Shown here one piece after another: positions 54,756 through 63,364 of a stretch of DNA of 64,000 bases (position 1 is the first letter of the stretch; the number at the start of each line of letters is the position of its first letter). The notes under the pieces were generated by a model. The model did no database searches. It saw only the letters and a list, made by a program, of their open reading frames with translations, and was not told the origin of the DNA. The position numbers and the translations under genes were made by a program. Source of the stretch: an uncultured Oscillospiraceae bacterium (GTDB lineage: Bacteria; Bacillota; Clostridia; Oscillospirales; Oscillospiraceae). The DNA lies in contig CATMVA010000001.1 in NCBI GenBank assembly GCA_950075865.1, positions 124,001 through 188,000 on the forward strand. The letters run 5' to 3'.

Positions 54756-55661
54756 TTATAAAGATAAATTACGCTTTGAGGATGTAACTTCGTGGAATTT
54801 CCATAGCCACCTGCAACATTGCAGACTTTCTTTATCTCCAAATATAAACCGATTCGCATAGCTACTTTGTATTATATTATACTTGAGAACACTACGATCA
54901 GAAAGAGTAATTTCATTTTGAACCGGCATATCAGATGAGATAATAGGTGCGTTTTGATTCTTCACTCTAAAAATAATAGCTTGTTCACCTGAAATTGGAA
55001 AGCAGATGTCATTAAACCCAAGCCAAATGCCTTGAGCTGGATTATCCGAAATGATAAGTTTCTGTGTTCCCCCAACAGTACCAAAGTACCATAAGTACCT
55101 GGTTTCTAATTTTTCAGCCGTTTTAAGAAGTGGGGAAATGCCAAGAAGTTGATATAACTGAGTTTCTTGACCAGTATGCAGTTCTTTAGCCTGAGCAGAA
55201 TCAATACCTAATCGCAACAAATGACTTCGAAGCTGATTGCTGATATTATCAATTTGGTTTCTATATGCTTCCGTTCTAAATGCCAAATCATGCAAAAAAA
55301 TAATGAGTTTAATCCGAACATCATCTTCATACAAACGATTATGGTCTTTATCTATTTGCTTCAAAGTGTTTGCGATATCAGCTTCGGCTCGTGATAATCC
55401 CTTTTCAACAAATTGGTCATTTTCTTCTAAAAAGGGGGAAAAACTTGTCCCGTAGTAAACTTCCATTTCAGATAAAGCCGATTTTAGAACCGTATTATCA
55501 GCATCATAGAAATACCGCTTTGCGGCAAAATTTCGTACTTGTTGGTGAGGTATAACGGCATCGTTTCTGATATTCCAAACATCAAAATGCTTTCCATCTG
55601 AACAAAATCTGCTCAGATACATTTGAGGAACATAATGCTGATTTATAACCTTTTTCCCCAC
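54756..55661 (-). CDS. DUF4238 domain protein (301 aa), last gene of the restriction operon
   Basis: The N-terminal INQHYVPQMYLSRFCSDG motif is the hallmark of DUF4238 (PF14022), together with QQVRNFAAKRYFYDAD about 30 residues later. The C-terminal half shows KLIISDNPAQGIWLG and ISGEQAIIFRVK. DUF4238 proteins have no proven biochemical role; they often appear on mobile elements and in defence neighbourhoods. The start is taken as GTG 55659-55661 because AGAGGT lies 6 nt before it. It follows the specificity gene by 49 bp in the same direction and is AT-rich like it. Confidence 0.8.
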   Translation of the reverse strand: MGKKVINQHYVPQMYLSRFCSDGKHFDVWNIRNDAVIPHQQVRNFAAKRYFYDADNTVLKSALSEMEVYYGTSFSPFLEENDQFVEKGLSRAEADIANTLKQIDKDHNRLYEDDVRIKLIIFLHDLAFRTEAYRNQIDNISNQLRSHLLRLGIDSAQAKELHTGQETQLYQLLGISPLLKTAEKLETRYLWYFGTVGGTQKLIISDNPAQGIWLGFNDICFPISGEQAIIFRVKNQNAPIISSDMPVQNEITLSDRSVLKYNIIQSSYANRFIFGDKESLQCCRWLWKFHEVTSSKRNLSL

Positions 55662-55710
55662 AGATTTACCTCTTTTGTTGAGCACTCCAGTTTATTGCGT
55701 GATGCTACCT

Positions 55711-56751
55711 TTATCGGATGGTGATGTAGTCCGTATATCGCTGATACATCTGCACCATTATTTTTCTGCCATACCGTTCCATATAGTCATAATCGGGATG
55801 GCCGTGTTCATTGACAGGAAGCAAAATTTTTTGTCTTTCCATTCGATGCCCGTTAAATTTATAGCCATAAGTATATTTTCCCTTTTGCTGCAATATTGCT
55901 ACCTTGCAAAATAAAAGGATAAATTTGTTATCTGAATGGTTCCTCAGATGTAACCTCTTCACATCATCCGAAAATACGCAGCCATAAACATGATAGAAAT
56001 TCTCAACAACACTTCCATTGTAATTGACACCCAAAACATTTTGGTCAAATGATGAATTTGGAGTAGCTATCCAGCCTGTAATCCCGTTATTTGAATCAGT
56101 TGCGCCGATAAAGGGTATATTGCCAACATCCATATCAGCTTTCGTTAGCCGCTTTCCTGCACTAATGGTGAAGATGTCATCAATATAGTATTCTTTCCAT
56201 TTTGCTTCATTAAGGGGTTGTATTACCCCCCCCGTTTGTACAATTCGACCAATAAATGCCTTATATTTTTCGATGAGTTGCTGCTCTCGTTCTTTACAAT
56301 ATGCTTCCATAAAATCAAGATCAGGTTTGCCAGTTTCGTCAACAGGGAGCATGATTTTTTCTCTGGATATTCGAGCATCATTGATTTCTCGATTGAAGTT
56401 ATACTTTTTCGACAGCCTGTTCGTAAGAGCGGCAATAAACAAATAATGATATTTGTTATATCGTTCATTTTTCAGGTGCGTAATATGGTCGCTTGCAACA
56501 AAAGCAAAGGGTTCATAAAAACTTGAACCAACACTTCCACTATTTGCAAGGCTTAAACAATCAGCAAAAATACGAACTCTTTGTGTATTGGAGACAAAAT
56601 TATCAACGCCATTGTTCATAGCAGAAGATGATACATAGGGCATTTGACCTGGCACATGATTTTCTGATTTTAGACGTTTCCCTCTTTGAATAGTAGGAAA
56701 TATTTCCGTTAAGAAAAACGGTTTCCATTCTCTGTCATTCAAATTAAGCAT
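55711..56751 (-). CDS. Restriction-modification specificity subunit (346 aa)
   Basis: It has two similar halves, each a target recognition domain followed by a long helix. Half 1 starts EWKPFFLTEIFPTIQRGKRL and half 2 starts KWKEYYIDDIFTISAGKRLT, with matching middles MPYVSSSAMNNGVDNFV and IPFIGATDSNNGITGWI. The helices KEREQQLIEKYKAF and GRKIMVQMYQRYTDY close each half. This is the HsdS-type architecture that reads a bipartite target; the size is close to BcgI subunit B. It overlaps the nuclease-methylase gene by 8 bp. Confidence 0.92.
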   Translation of the reverse strand: MLNLNDREWKPFFLTEIFPTIQRGKRLKSENHVPGQMPYVSSSAMNNGVDNFVSNTQRVRIFADCLSLANSGSVGSSFYEPFAFVASDHITHLKNERYNKYHYLFIAALTNRLSKKYNFNREINDARISREKIMLPVDETGKPDLDFMEAYCKEREQQLIEKYKAFIGRIVQTGGVIQPLNEAKWKEYYIDDIFTISAGKRLTKADMDVGNIPFIGATDSNNGITGWIATPNSSFDQNVLGVNYNGSVVENFYHVYGCVFSDDVKRLHLRNHSDNKFILLFCKVAILQQKGKYTYGYKFNGHRMERQKILLPVNEHGHPDYDYMERYGRKIMVQMYQRYTDYITIR

Positions 56752-58654
56752 GGCCGTCCTCCTTGAACAGATATTCCCGCCCCTGCATCACCATGGAGAA
56801 TTCAAAGGTAAGATAATCCCCTATGGTCTTGATAAAATCTTCTTCTGTGGGGATTTCGTCGTTGAAATAGTAAAAGCTGTGGAGCCATTCGTCTGTTGCT
56901 TCAATGGTGGTTTTCACGCAGAATTTTGTTTCTGTATCAATTCTGTCAAACCACACATCCAGCAAATGCTGTTTCTTATCTTTTGCGGATTCTGTTTCTA
57001 CAAGGCCAACATGGGCCGCCACTTTATAGCCATCGTTTTCAAAGTTGATGAACTTGCATACCTTTTCTGCGGGATGTGGTTCCCCCGCTGTAAACACAGC
57101 GATGCAGGGAATTGTGCCTACCCCATAGAAAGTATCCTTGCTCAAAGAAATAACGCCTTCAAGGGTATGGTGCTTCAAAATATTTTCTTTCAGTGCCTGT
57201 TCTTCTTTAGTTTTCCCCGTCATAGAGGATTGAGGTACTATGACCACGCACCGCGCACCGGCTACAAGAGAATCCAGAAGGTGCTCCACAAAGGACATCT
57301 CATATAAATCAGGATTTTGCTTGGAGCCTTGTGAATAGGGTGGGTTCATCATGCCGACGGTGGCCTGCTTTAATTGCAGCTTGCCCGCATCCAGTTTAAA
57401 GAAATCATCATTGAGCAGATTGCTTTTCCCATCGCCGCGTAAAATCATATTCGTGGTTGCAATCGTAAACATATTAGGACGCAACTCAATACCATGTAAC
57501 TGCTTTTGCCGGATATTCTTTTTCTGCGCAGCATTATCCGTTTTTGAAAGCATATTGTGCATAGCGGCAATCAAAAAGCCCGCGGTGCCGCAACAGGGAT
57601 CAAAAACAATATCTGTGGGTTGCAAATCGGCCAAATCACAAAAAAGCTGGGTAATGTGTTTTGGCGTGAGGATAATTCCCAGCGTCTGCCCATCGCCGCC
57701 GGAGTAACTCATAAACTCCCCATAGAATCTCCCTATGTAATCCTCGGCGCTGCTATTGTATCGAATGGATTTATAAATTTTTTCATTCAGATATTCTGAA
57801 AAATGCTTGAGCGGGGTTTTGTTTAGCTTTGGTTCAATTTCATTCAGCTTTACGGTATCTTTGATAAAAGCGAACTGACTTAATATCTTATCTTTTTTAA
57901 CTTCGGGAGCAACATTAACCCGTTTTAAATTGGCGTTAATAGCATCATAGATTTTCTGTCCATCGGTTTTTACTGTATCGCCGGTCAGGTCATCAACAGA
58001 AAAATTTTTATATTCGCTCTCGCGAAGTGCGAGAAGAATGCCAGAAACAATGAGCGGCTTTTCCGTATCAAGCAGATTCCCGTAATTTCTCAAATCCTCA
58101 TGCAATACGCTTGCGTCCCTGAGAATTTCAGCAGTTTCCTTTTCCGCATCAGTATCTTCTTTGAGTATCTCCCGAACGTAATACTCGTCAATATTATCCT
58201 CGCTGAAAGAAATAAAAGACTCGACTTCAGGAAGTTCCCTATAAAACTCTGTTTCATCAAGATAGACCGGGGATATTTTGTGCTTTTTCTCATCCCCAGA
58301 TATACCAAATACAATGATTTTCTTATATGAAGTGGTTTTGGCTAAATGCTTCCCGTAGAAAAAAGCGCCATTTACAGCAAAATCGGTAACAGCACTTGTT
58401 CCCAAGCTGATGTTTCCCATCTCATCCCGCTTTATATGCTTTGACAGGTCAGCTTTGTCCTCTATTACAATCAGGTAGTCCTTTACCACACCTACATATT
58501 CAGGAAATCCTACGTTGCCAGTGCCGCGCTTGGAAGCTGTTTTCAGTGCGTCATCTATTTCCTTAATAGAACTTCCCTGTGCGTCGAGGACAATACCTGC
58601 CTGTCTGAGCAAATCATAGACCCATAAATCGGTCTTGACTTCTTTCTTAGCCAT
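56744..58654 (-). CDS. Fused nuclease-methyltransferase subunit, BcgI-like Type IIB restriction enzyme (636 aa)
   Basis: The C-terminal two thirds are an N6-adenine gamma-class methylase: motif I FDPCCGTAGF (about 351-360), LHGIELRPNMFTIATTNMIL and catalytic NPPY (437-440). The N-terminal 160 residues are not the usual HsdM helical bundle. They contain GFPEYVGVVKDYLIVIEDKA (about 49-68), a P-E...E-D-K arrangement typical of a PD-(D/E)xK nuclease. Together with the specificity subunit (346 aa), the layout and sizes resemble BcgI (A about 637 aa, B about 341 aa), which cuts on both sides of its site. There is no hsdR gene nearby. Confidence 0.85.
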   Translation of the reverse strand: MAKKEVKTDLWVYDLLRQAGIVLDAQGSSIKEIDDALKTASKRGTGNVGFPEYVGVVKDYLIVIEDKADLSKHIKRDEMGNISLGTSAVTDFAVNGAFFYGKHLAKTTSYKKIIVFGISGDEKKHKISPVYLDETEFYRELPEVESFISFSEDNIDEYYVREILKEDTDAEKETAEILRDASVLHEDLRNYGNLLDTEKPLIVSGILLALRESEYKNFSVDDLTGDTVKTDGQKIYDAINANLKRVNVAPEVKKDKILSQFAFIKDTVKLNEIEPKLNKTPLKHFSEYLNEKIYKSIRYNSSAEDYIGRFYGEFMSYSGGDGQTLGIILTPKHITQLFCDLADLQPTDIVFDPCCGTAGFLIAAMHNMLSKTDNAAQKKNIRQKQLHGIELRPNMFTIATTNMILRGDGKSNLLNDDFFKLDAGKLQLKQATVGMMNPPYSQGSKQNPDLYEMSFVEHLLDSLVAGARCVVIVPQSSMTGKTKEEQALKENILKHHTLEGVISLSKDTFYGVGTIPCIAVFTAGEPHPAEKVCKFINFENDGYKVAAHVGLVETESAKDKKQHLLDVWFDRIDTETKFCVKTTIEATDEWLHSFYYFNDEIPTEEDFIKTIGDYLTFEFSMVMQGREYLFKEDGHA

Positions 58655-58853
58655 TGAGACTGTCCTCCTTGGTTTTAATATAGCGCCCAGATTTAATTCT
58701 GGCGTCCTTCGGCTTATCTGCGTCCAACGGAACAGCCCAGGTGTTTGCGATCCTCATTGCACCGGGAATACGGCCATCTCGGCATAAAATTTGAATCCGC
58801 CGCGTTGAGATTCCCCATTTTTTTGATAGCTGCTTAATGGAAATATAATCCAT
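58647..58853 (-). CDS. Small helix-turn-helix protein heading the restriction operon (68 aa)
   Basis: MDYISIKQLSKKWGISTRRI, then QILCRDGRIPGAMRIANTWA and VPLDADKPKDARI, is an excisionase/MerR-like winged helix with a basic tail. It overlaps the nuclease-methylase gene by 8 bp, so it is produced with it. Its promoter is followed immediately by a perfect palindrome (58870-58884), which suggests that it represses its own operon, as controller proteins do; an excisionase role for the element is the alternative. The ATG follows AGAGGTG. Confidence 0.82.
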   Translation of the reverse strand: MDYISIKQLSKKWGISTRRIQILCRDGRIPGAMRIANTWAVPLDADKPKDARIKSGRYIKTKEDSLNG

Positions 58854-58869
58854 ATCTCACACCTCTAAA

Positions 58870-58913
58870 AGATACCTTGTATCTATTATAGTCGAAAGAG
58901 CGAATAAAATCAA
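58870..58913 (-). promoter_or_regulatory. Promoter and operator-like palindrome of the restriction operon
   Basis: On the minus strand TTGATT (58908-58913), a 17-bp spacer and TATAAT (58885-58890) lead straight into AGATAC-AAG-GTATCT (58870-58884), a perfect inverted repeat over the expected transcription start. Confidence 0.68.
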
Positions 58914-58987
58914 TGTTTTTTAGAAAGCCTGCCTGCGTCTGTTATAACTCCTACTATCAACATAAATCAAAAATTTTTCAGAATGAA

Positions 58988-59017
58988 TTGACAAACATCA
59001 GTTCTATATGATAAACT
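58988..59017 (+). promoter_or_regulatory. Promoter of a possible small RNA
   Basis: TTGACA and TAAACT are 18 bp apart (GATAAA at 16). It points away from the restriction operon into noncoding DNA. Confidence 0.55.
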
Positions 59018-59023
59018 GTACTC

Positions 59024-59161
59024 CCATGTAGGTGGGCCAACTGAATAACACATAAGCACATTCTTTTTGGCGCTTGTGAAATACAAGGCCGGTACATCAA
59101 ACTTGCTTCAGCGGAACGAAAATTCTGCTGGGGCTGGTTTTGATGTACCGGCTTCTTTTTT
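59024..59161 (+). ncRNA. Candidate small RNA ending in a long hairpin terminator
   Basis: Downstream of the promoter-like boxes there is no open frame with a start and ribosome binding site. GCCGGTACATCAAAC (59088-59102) pairs with GTTTTGATGTACCGGC (59137-59152, one bulge), with an inner stem CAGCGGAA/TTCTGCTG. TTCTTTTTT follows. This would release an RNA of about 140 nt. No known RNA family is recognised; the hairpin could instead just protect the mobilization genes from upstream transcription. Confidence 0.45.
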
Positions 59162-59299
59162 GCCCTGACAACTGAATGACCGTCTGAATGGGATACTTCG
59201 CCATGACCTCCGCCGTGGAGCGAGCAAGACAACGCCGCTGAAAAGGGGCAGGAACTCCATCCGGGAAAACGGCAAAGCAGCGTGACGGCAAAAGGACAG

Positions 59300-59605
59300 G
59301 CCAAACACGCCTGAGAGGAAAGCCTCAATACCTCCCCTTAGAAAGAAGCCAAACCCGCTCGCTTTCCCTCTCCCCAGGAGCAGGAGTACTACCCCTGTCC
59401 ACAGGGATAGGAAAGCCTCAATACCTCCCCTTAGAAAGAAGCCAAACCCGCTCGCTTTCCCTCTCCCCAGGAGCAGGAGTACTACCCCTGTCCACAGGGA
59501 TAGCGAGCATCGGATTTCGCCCCCCACGGGGCAAAATCCAGTCCCAGGGGAGACCCCTGAATACCCCCTCCCACGGCGAAAATCCAACAGAATGGAGGAA
59601 TTGTT
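59300..59605 (+). other. Probable origin-of-transfer region
   Basis: This noncoding DNA directly upstream of mobC and the relaxase gene is the usual place for oriT. It contains the 93-bp tandem duplication, the short palindromes GAGGAAAGCCTC, CCCTGTCCACAGGG and CAGGGGAGACCCCTG, and the pair GGGGCAAAATCC / GGCGAAAATCC near 59530 and 59575. The nick site cannot be assigned from sequence alone. Confidence 0.4.
59317..59502 (+). repeat. Perfect tandem duplication of 93 bp (two copies)
   Basis: 59317-59409 and 59410-59502 are identical as far as I can read, beginning GGAAAGCCTCAATACC and ending CCTGTCCACAGGGATA. The perfect identity suggests a recent duplication or active homogenisation. It lies in the presumed oriT region. 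Confidence 0.92.
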
Positions 59606-59896
59606 TTGAGTACAAACGATGAAAAAGTACGGCTGAAAATCAGACTGACCGAAGAAGAAAAAGTCAAGCTGGAGCATGACGCTACCCTGTGCGGTCTGAC
59701 CCAATCCGAATACTTTCGGCAAATTTGTTTGGGCAAGCGGCCCCGGCCCAAGCAGCCCCCGGAGTTTTGGGAACTGCTGGACGCTTTGTATGAAATCCAC
59801 GATAAACTGGAACGGCTGGCCGCCTACTACCCGGAAGCATCAGAGAAGCGTTCTCGGCTTGAAAGGCTCGTCCTGTTTTTGCAGGAGGTGTCGTGA
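59606..59896 (+). CDS. mobC: Mobilization relaxosome protein MobC (96 aa)
   Basis: It has an N-terminal ribbon-helix-helix-like segment (VRLKIRLTEEEKVKLEHDAT) and the MobC signature GLTQSEYFRQICLG. An amphipathic helical tail (LDALYEIHDKLERLAAYY) follows. MobC binds oriT and helps the relaxase open the DNA. It starts with TTG (59606-59608), 7 nt after GGAGG. Its stop codon overlaps the relaxase start as TGATG. Confidence 0.85.
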   Translation: MSTNDEKVRLKIRLTEEEKVKLEHDATLCGLTQSEYFRQICLGKRPRPKQPPEFWELLDALYEIHDKLERLAAYYPEASEKRSRLERLVLFLQEVS

Positions 59897-61236
59897 TGGC
59901 GACCACCAGCCTGTGGCACATCAAGGGTCGGCTCAGCGACCTGATTGCCTACGTGGAAAACCCTGAGAAAACCGTCCCCAAAGGTACTGAGGACTTTTTC
60001 AATGTCTTTTCGTACATCCAGAACCCGCAGAAAACTGCGGACGGTTCTTTCGTCACCGCTATCAACTGTTTGAAGCAGACGGCGCTTCAACAGATGATTT
60101 TGACGAAACAACAATACGGCAAAGAGGACAACTATATCGCCTGGCATGGCTATCAGAGCTTCAAGCCGGGGGAAGTCACCCCGGAGCGGTGCCATGAGAT
60201 CGGCGTGAAGCTGGCTCGTGAGATGTGGGGCGATAAATTTCAGGTTATCGTCACCACCCACCTGGACAAAGGACACTTGCACAACCATTTCTGTTTCAAT
60301 TCGGTATCATTCAAAGATGGCAAAAAGTACAACTACTCCAAAGCGGAACAGCAACGCCTCCGGGATACCTCAGACCGGCTTTGCCGGGAGTATGGCCTGT
60401 CCGTCATAGAGCATGGTAGAAAGGCTCCCAGCCGCCCCGTCTGGCTGGACGAGCAGAGCGGCAAGCCCACCCGTTACAACATCTACCGGGCGGACGTGCG
60501 GGAAGCCGTCAACGGCAGCAGAACCGTGGAGATGATGGAGAGGTATCTCCGGCGCAAAGGGTATCTCACCGACTTCACGGGAAAGCATTGGAAAATACGT
60601 CTGCCGCAGTACCAGCACTTCACCCGTTTAGACACCCTGGATGAGCGGTGGACGCCGGAGAACATCAGGCGTGGCCTGGGCGCACAGGCCAGCTTTGGTA
60701 ATAAGCGGCCCACCGTCAACTTTGCCCCGGAGCTGCCGGAGGAACTGCGGGTCTATGTGCCGTTTCAACCCACGCCCCACATTTACCGGCTGTTCCTCTA
60801 TTGGGAGTATCAGCTTGGCATTTTGCCCAAGGGGACGACCTATCAGCCCACCAGCCCGTTTCTGAAAGAGGAACTGCGAAAGCTGGACGAAATCACCGCC
60901 CAGGTGGACTATCTGGCAAAAAACCGCATCAAAACACTGGACGATCTTCTTTCAGCCCGTGAAACTCTCCAAAGCGAAATGGACACGCTGACCGAACAGC
61001 GGACAAAGCTGCAAAACAAAATACGCAGAGCGTCACCGGCTGAAAAGGAACAATTACGGGCCGAAAAACAGGCCGTGACCGCTCGGATTACCGCCTACCG
61101 AAAGAAATTGAAGCTGAATGTCGGCGTGGAGGAACGCTCTGCCAAAATCCAGGACACGATGGATATGGTCTATACCAACGAGGAACAGCATCGCCAGACG
61201 GCGCAAATTAGGACGAGAGGGGAGCGATACAGATGA
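59896..61236 (+). CDS. Relaxase / mobilization nuclease (446 aa)
   Basis: This HUH endonuclease nicks oriT and pilots the strand. The metal-binding three-His motif is THLDKGHLHNHFCFNSV (His about 122, 127, 129, 131). The catalytic Tyr is presumably in the N-terminal part (AYVENPEKT region, about 19). It belongs to the MobA/VirD2-like relaxase group (MOBP-type by motif). Residues about 330-430 form a long Lys/Glu-rich coiled coil. The ATG at 59896 lies 7 nt after AGGAGG; a GTG one codon earlier is less suited. Confidence 0.92.
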   Translation: MATTSLWHIKGRLSDLIAYVENPEKTVPKGTEDFFNVFSYIQNPQKTADGSFVTAINCLKQTALQQMILTKQQYGKEDNYIAWHGYQSFKPGEVTPERCHEIGVKLAREMWGDKFQVIVTTHLDKGHLHNHFCFNSVSFKDGKKYNYSKAEQQRLRDTSDRLCREYGLSVIEHGRKAPSRPVWLDEQSGKPTRYNIYRADVREAVNGSRTVEMMERYLRRKGYLTDFTGKHWKIRLPQYQHFTRLDTLDERWTPENIRRGLGAQASFGNKRPTVNFAPELPEELRVYVPFQPTPHIYRLFLYWEYQLGILPKGTTYQPTSPFLKEELRKLDEITAQVDYLAKNRIKTLDDLLSARETLQSEMDTLTEQRTKLQNKIRRASPAEKEQLRAEKQAVTARITAYRKKLKLNVGVEERSAKIQDTMDMVYTNEEQHRQTAQIRTRGERYR

Positions 61237-61505
61237 CCGCAGAAGAAAGAACAGCAAAAATTGAGGATTATATTGCCAAATTAGACGCTGAATGGCCGGA
61301 AATTGAGAAAATAATGGCAAGTCACGAACTCGATTTGGACACGGGGCGGAAACCACTTCTTCTTTGCCGTATCCCGCCCGACATGGGCTTTACCATGAAA
61401 GACGGCCACACCGAATATGAGGTGGTGGGCCGCTTTGACCCGAACGGCGACGAATTTCTGCTGGAACAGATCAGTCGCAAATTGCGGACTGCGGATGATG
61501 ATTAA
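61233..61505 (+). CDS. Small protein of unknown function co-translated with the relaxase (90 aa)
   Basis: I do not recognise the family. The N-terminal half is helical and charged (MTAEERTAKIEDYIAKLDAE), the second half is probably a beta fold (KPLLLCRIPPDMGFTMKDG, YEVVGRFDPNGDEFLLEQI). There are no cysteine clusters or membrane segments. It overlaps the relaxase end by ATGA, which implies a linked role in transfer, or in regulation of the recombinase gene that follows. Confidence 0.75.
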   Translation: MTAEERTAKIEDYIAKLDAEWPEIEKIMASHELDLDTGRKPLLLCRIPPDMGFTMKDGHTEYEVVGRFDPNGDEFLLEQISRKLRTADDD

Positions 61506-63269
<1,764 letters not shown>

Positions 63270-63272
63270 AAA

Positions 63273-63308
63273 GGCAGGACTGTGACCTTTTACAGTCACA
63301 GTCCTGCC
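63273..63308 (+). terminator. Perfect hairpin after the recombinase gene
   Basis: GGCAGGACTGTGAC pairs perfectly (14 bp) with GTCACAGTCCTGCC around an 8-nt loop. There is no T-run after it, so it may be a factor-independent terminator of poor efficiency or a recombinase-binding site near the element end. Confidence 0.6.
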
Positions 63309-63322
63309 GTACATAGAATACT

Positions 63323-63359
63323 TCGTTGCGGCACCTCGCCAAAAGGGGACGCTCTCTTT
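63323..63359 (-). repeat. Right end of the element: element terminal repeat plus host terminator arm
   Basis: TCGTTGCGGCACCTC (63323-63337) mirrors the left inner repeat, and GGGACGCTCTCTTT (63346-63359) mirrors the left outer arm exactly. TTTT follows, giving a seven-base T-run, as expected after a rightward terminator stem. Confidence 0.7.
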
Positions 63360-63364
63360 TTTTA

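Noticed and set aside
55711-58654. Classical Type I restriction system with hsdR lost
   Set aside because: The N-terminal nuclease-like motif and the subunit sizes fit a fused BcgI-type enzyme better, so a missing hsdR is not needed to explain the locus.
59024-59605. Type III toxin-antitoxin locus (repeat RNA antitoxin)
   Set aside because: There is a hairpin terminator and a tandem repeat, but the repeat follows the terminator, has only two long copies, and no ToxN-like gene follows; mobC does.
59108-59800. A 230-codon minus-strand frame through the 93-bp repeats and mobC
   Set aside because: It stays open because the repeat length is a multiple of three. It lies antisense to mobC, and its low-complexity product has no start signal.
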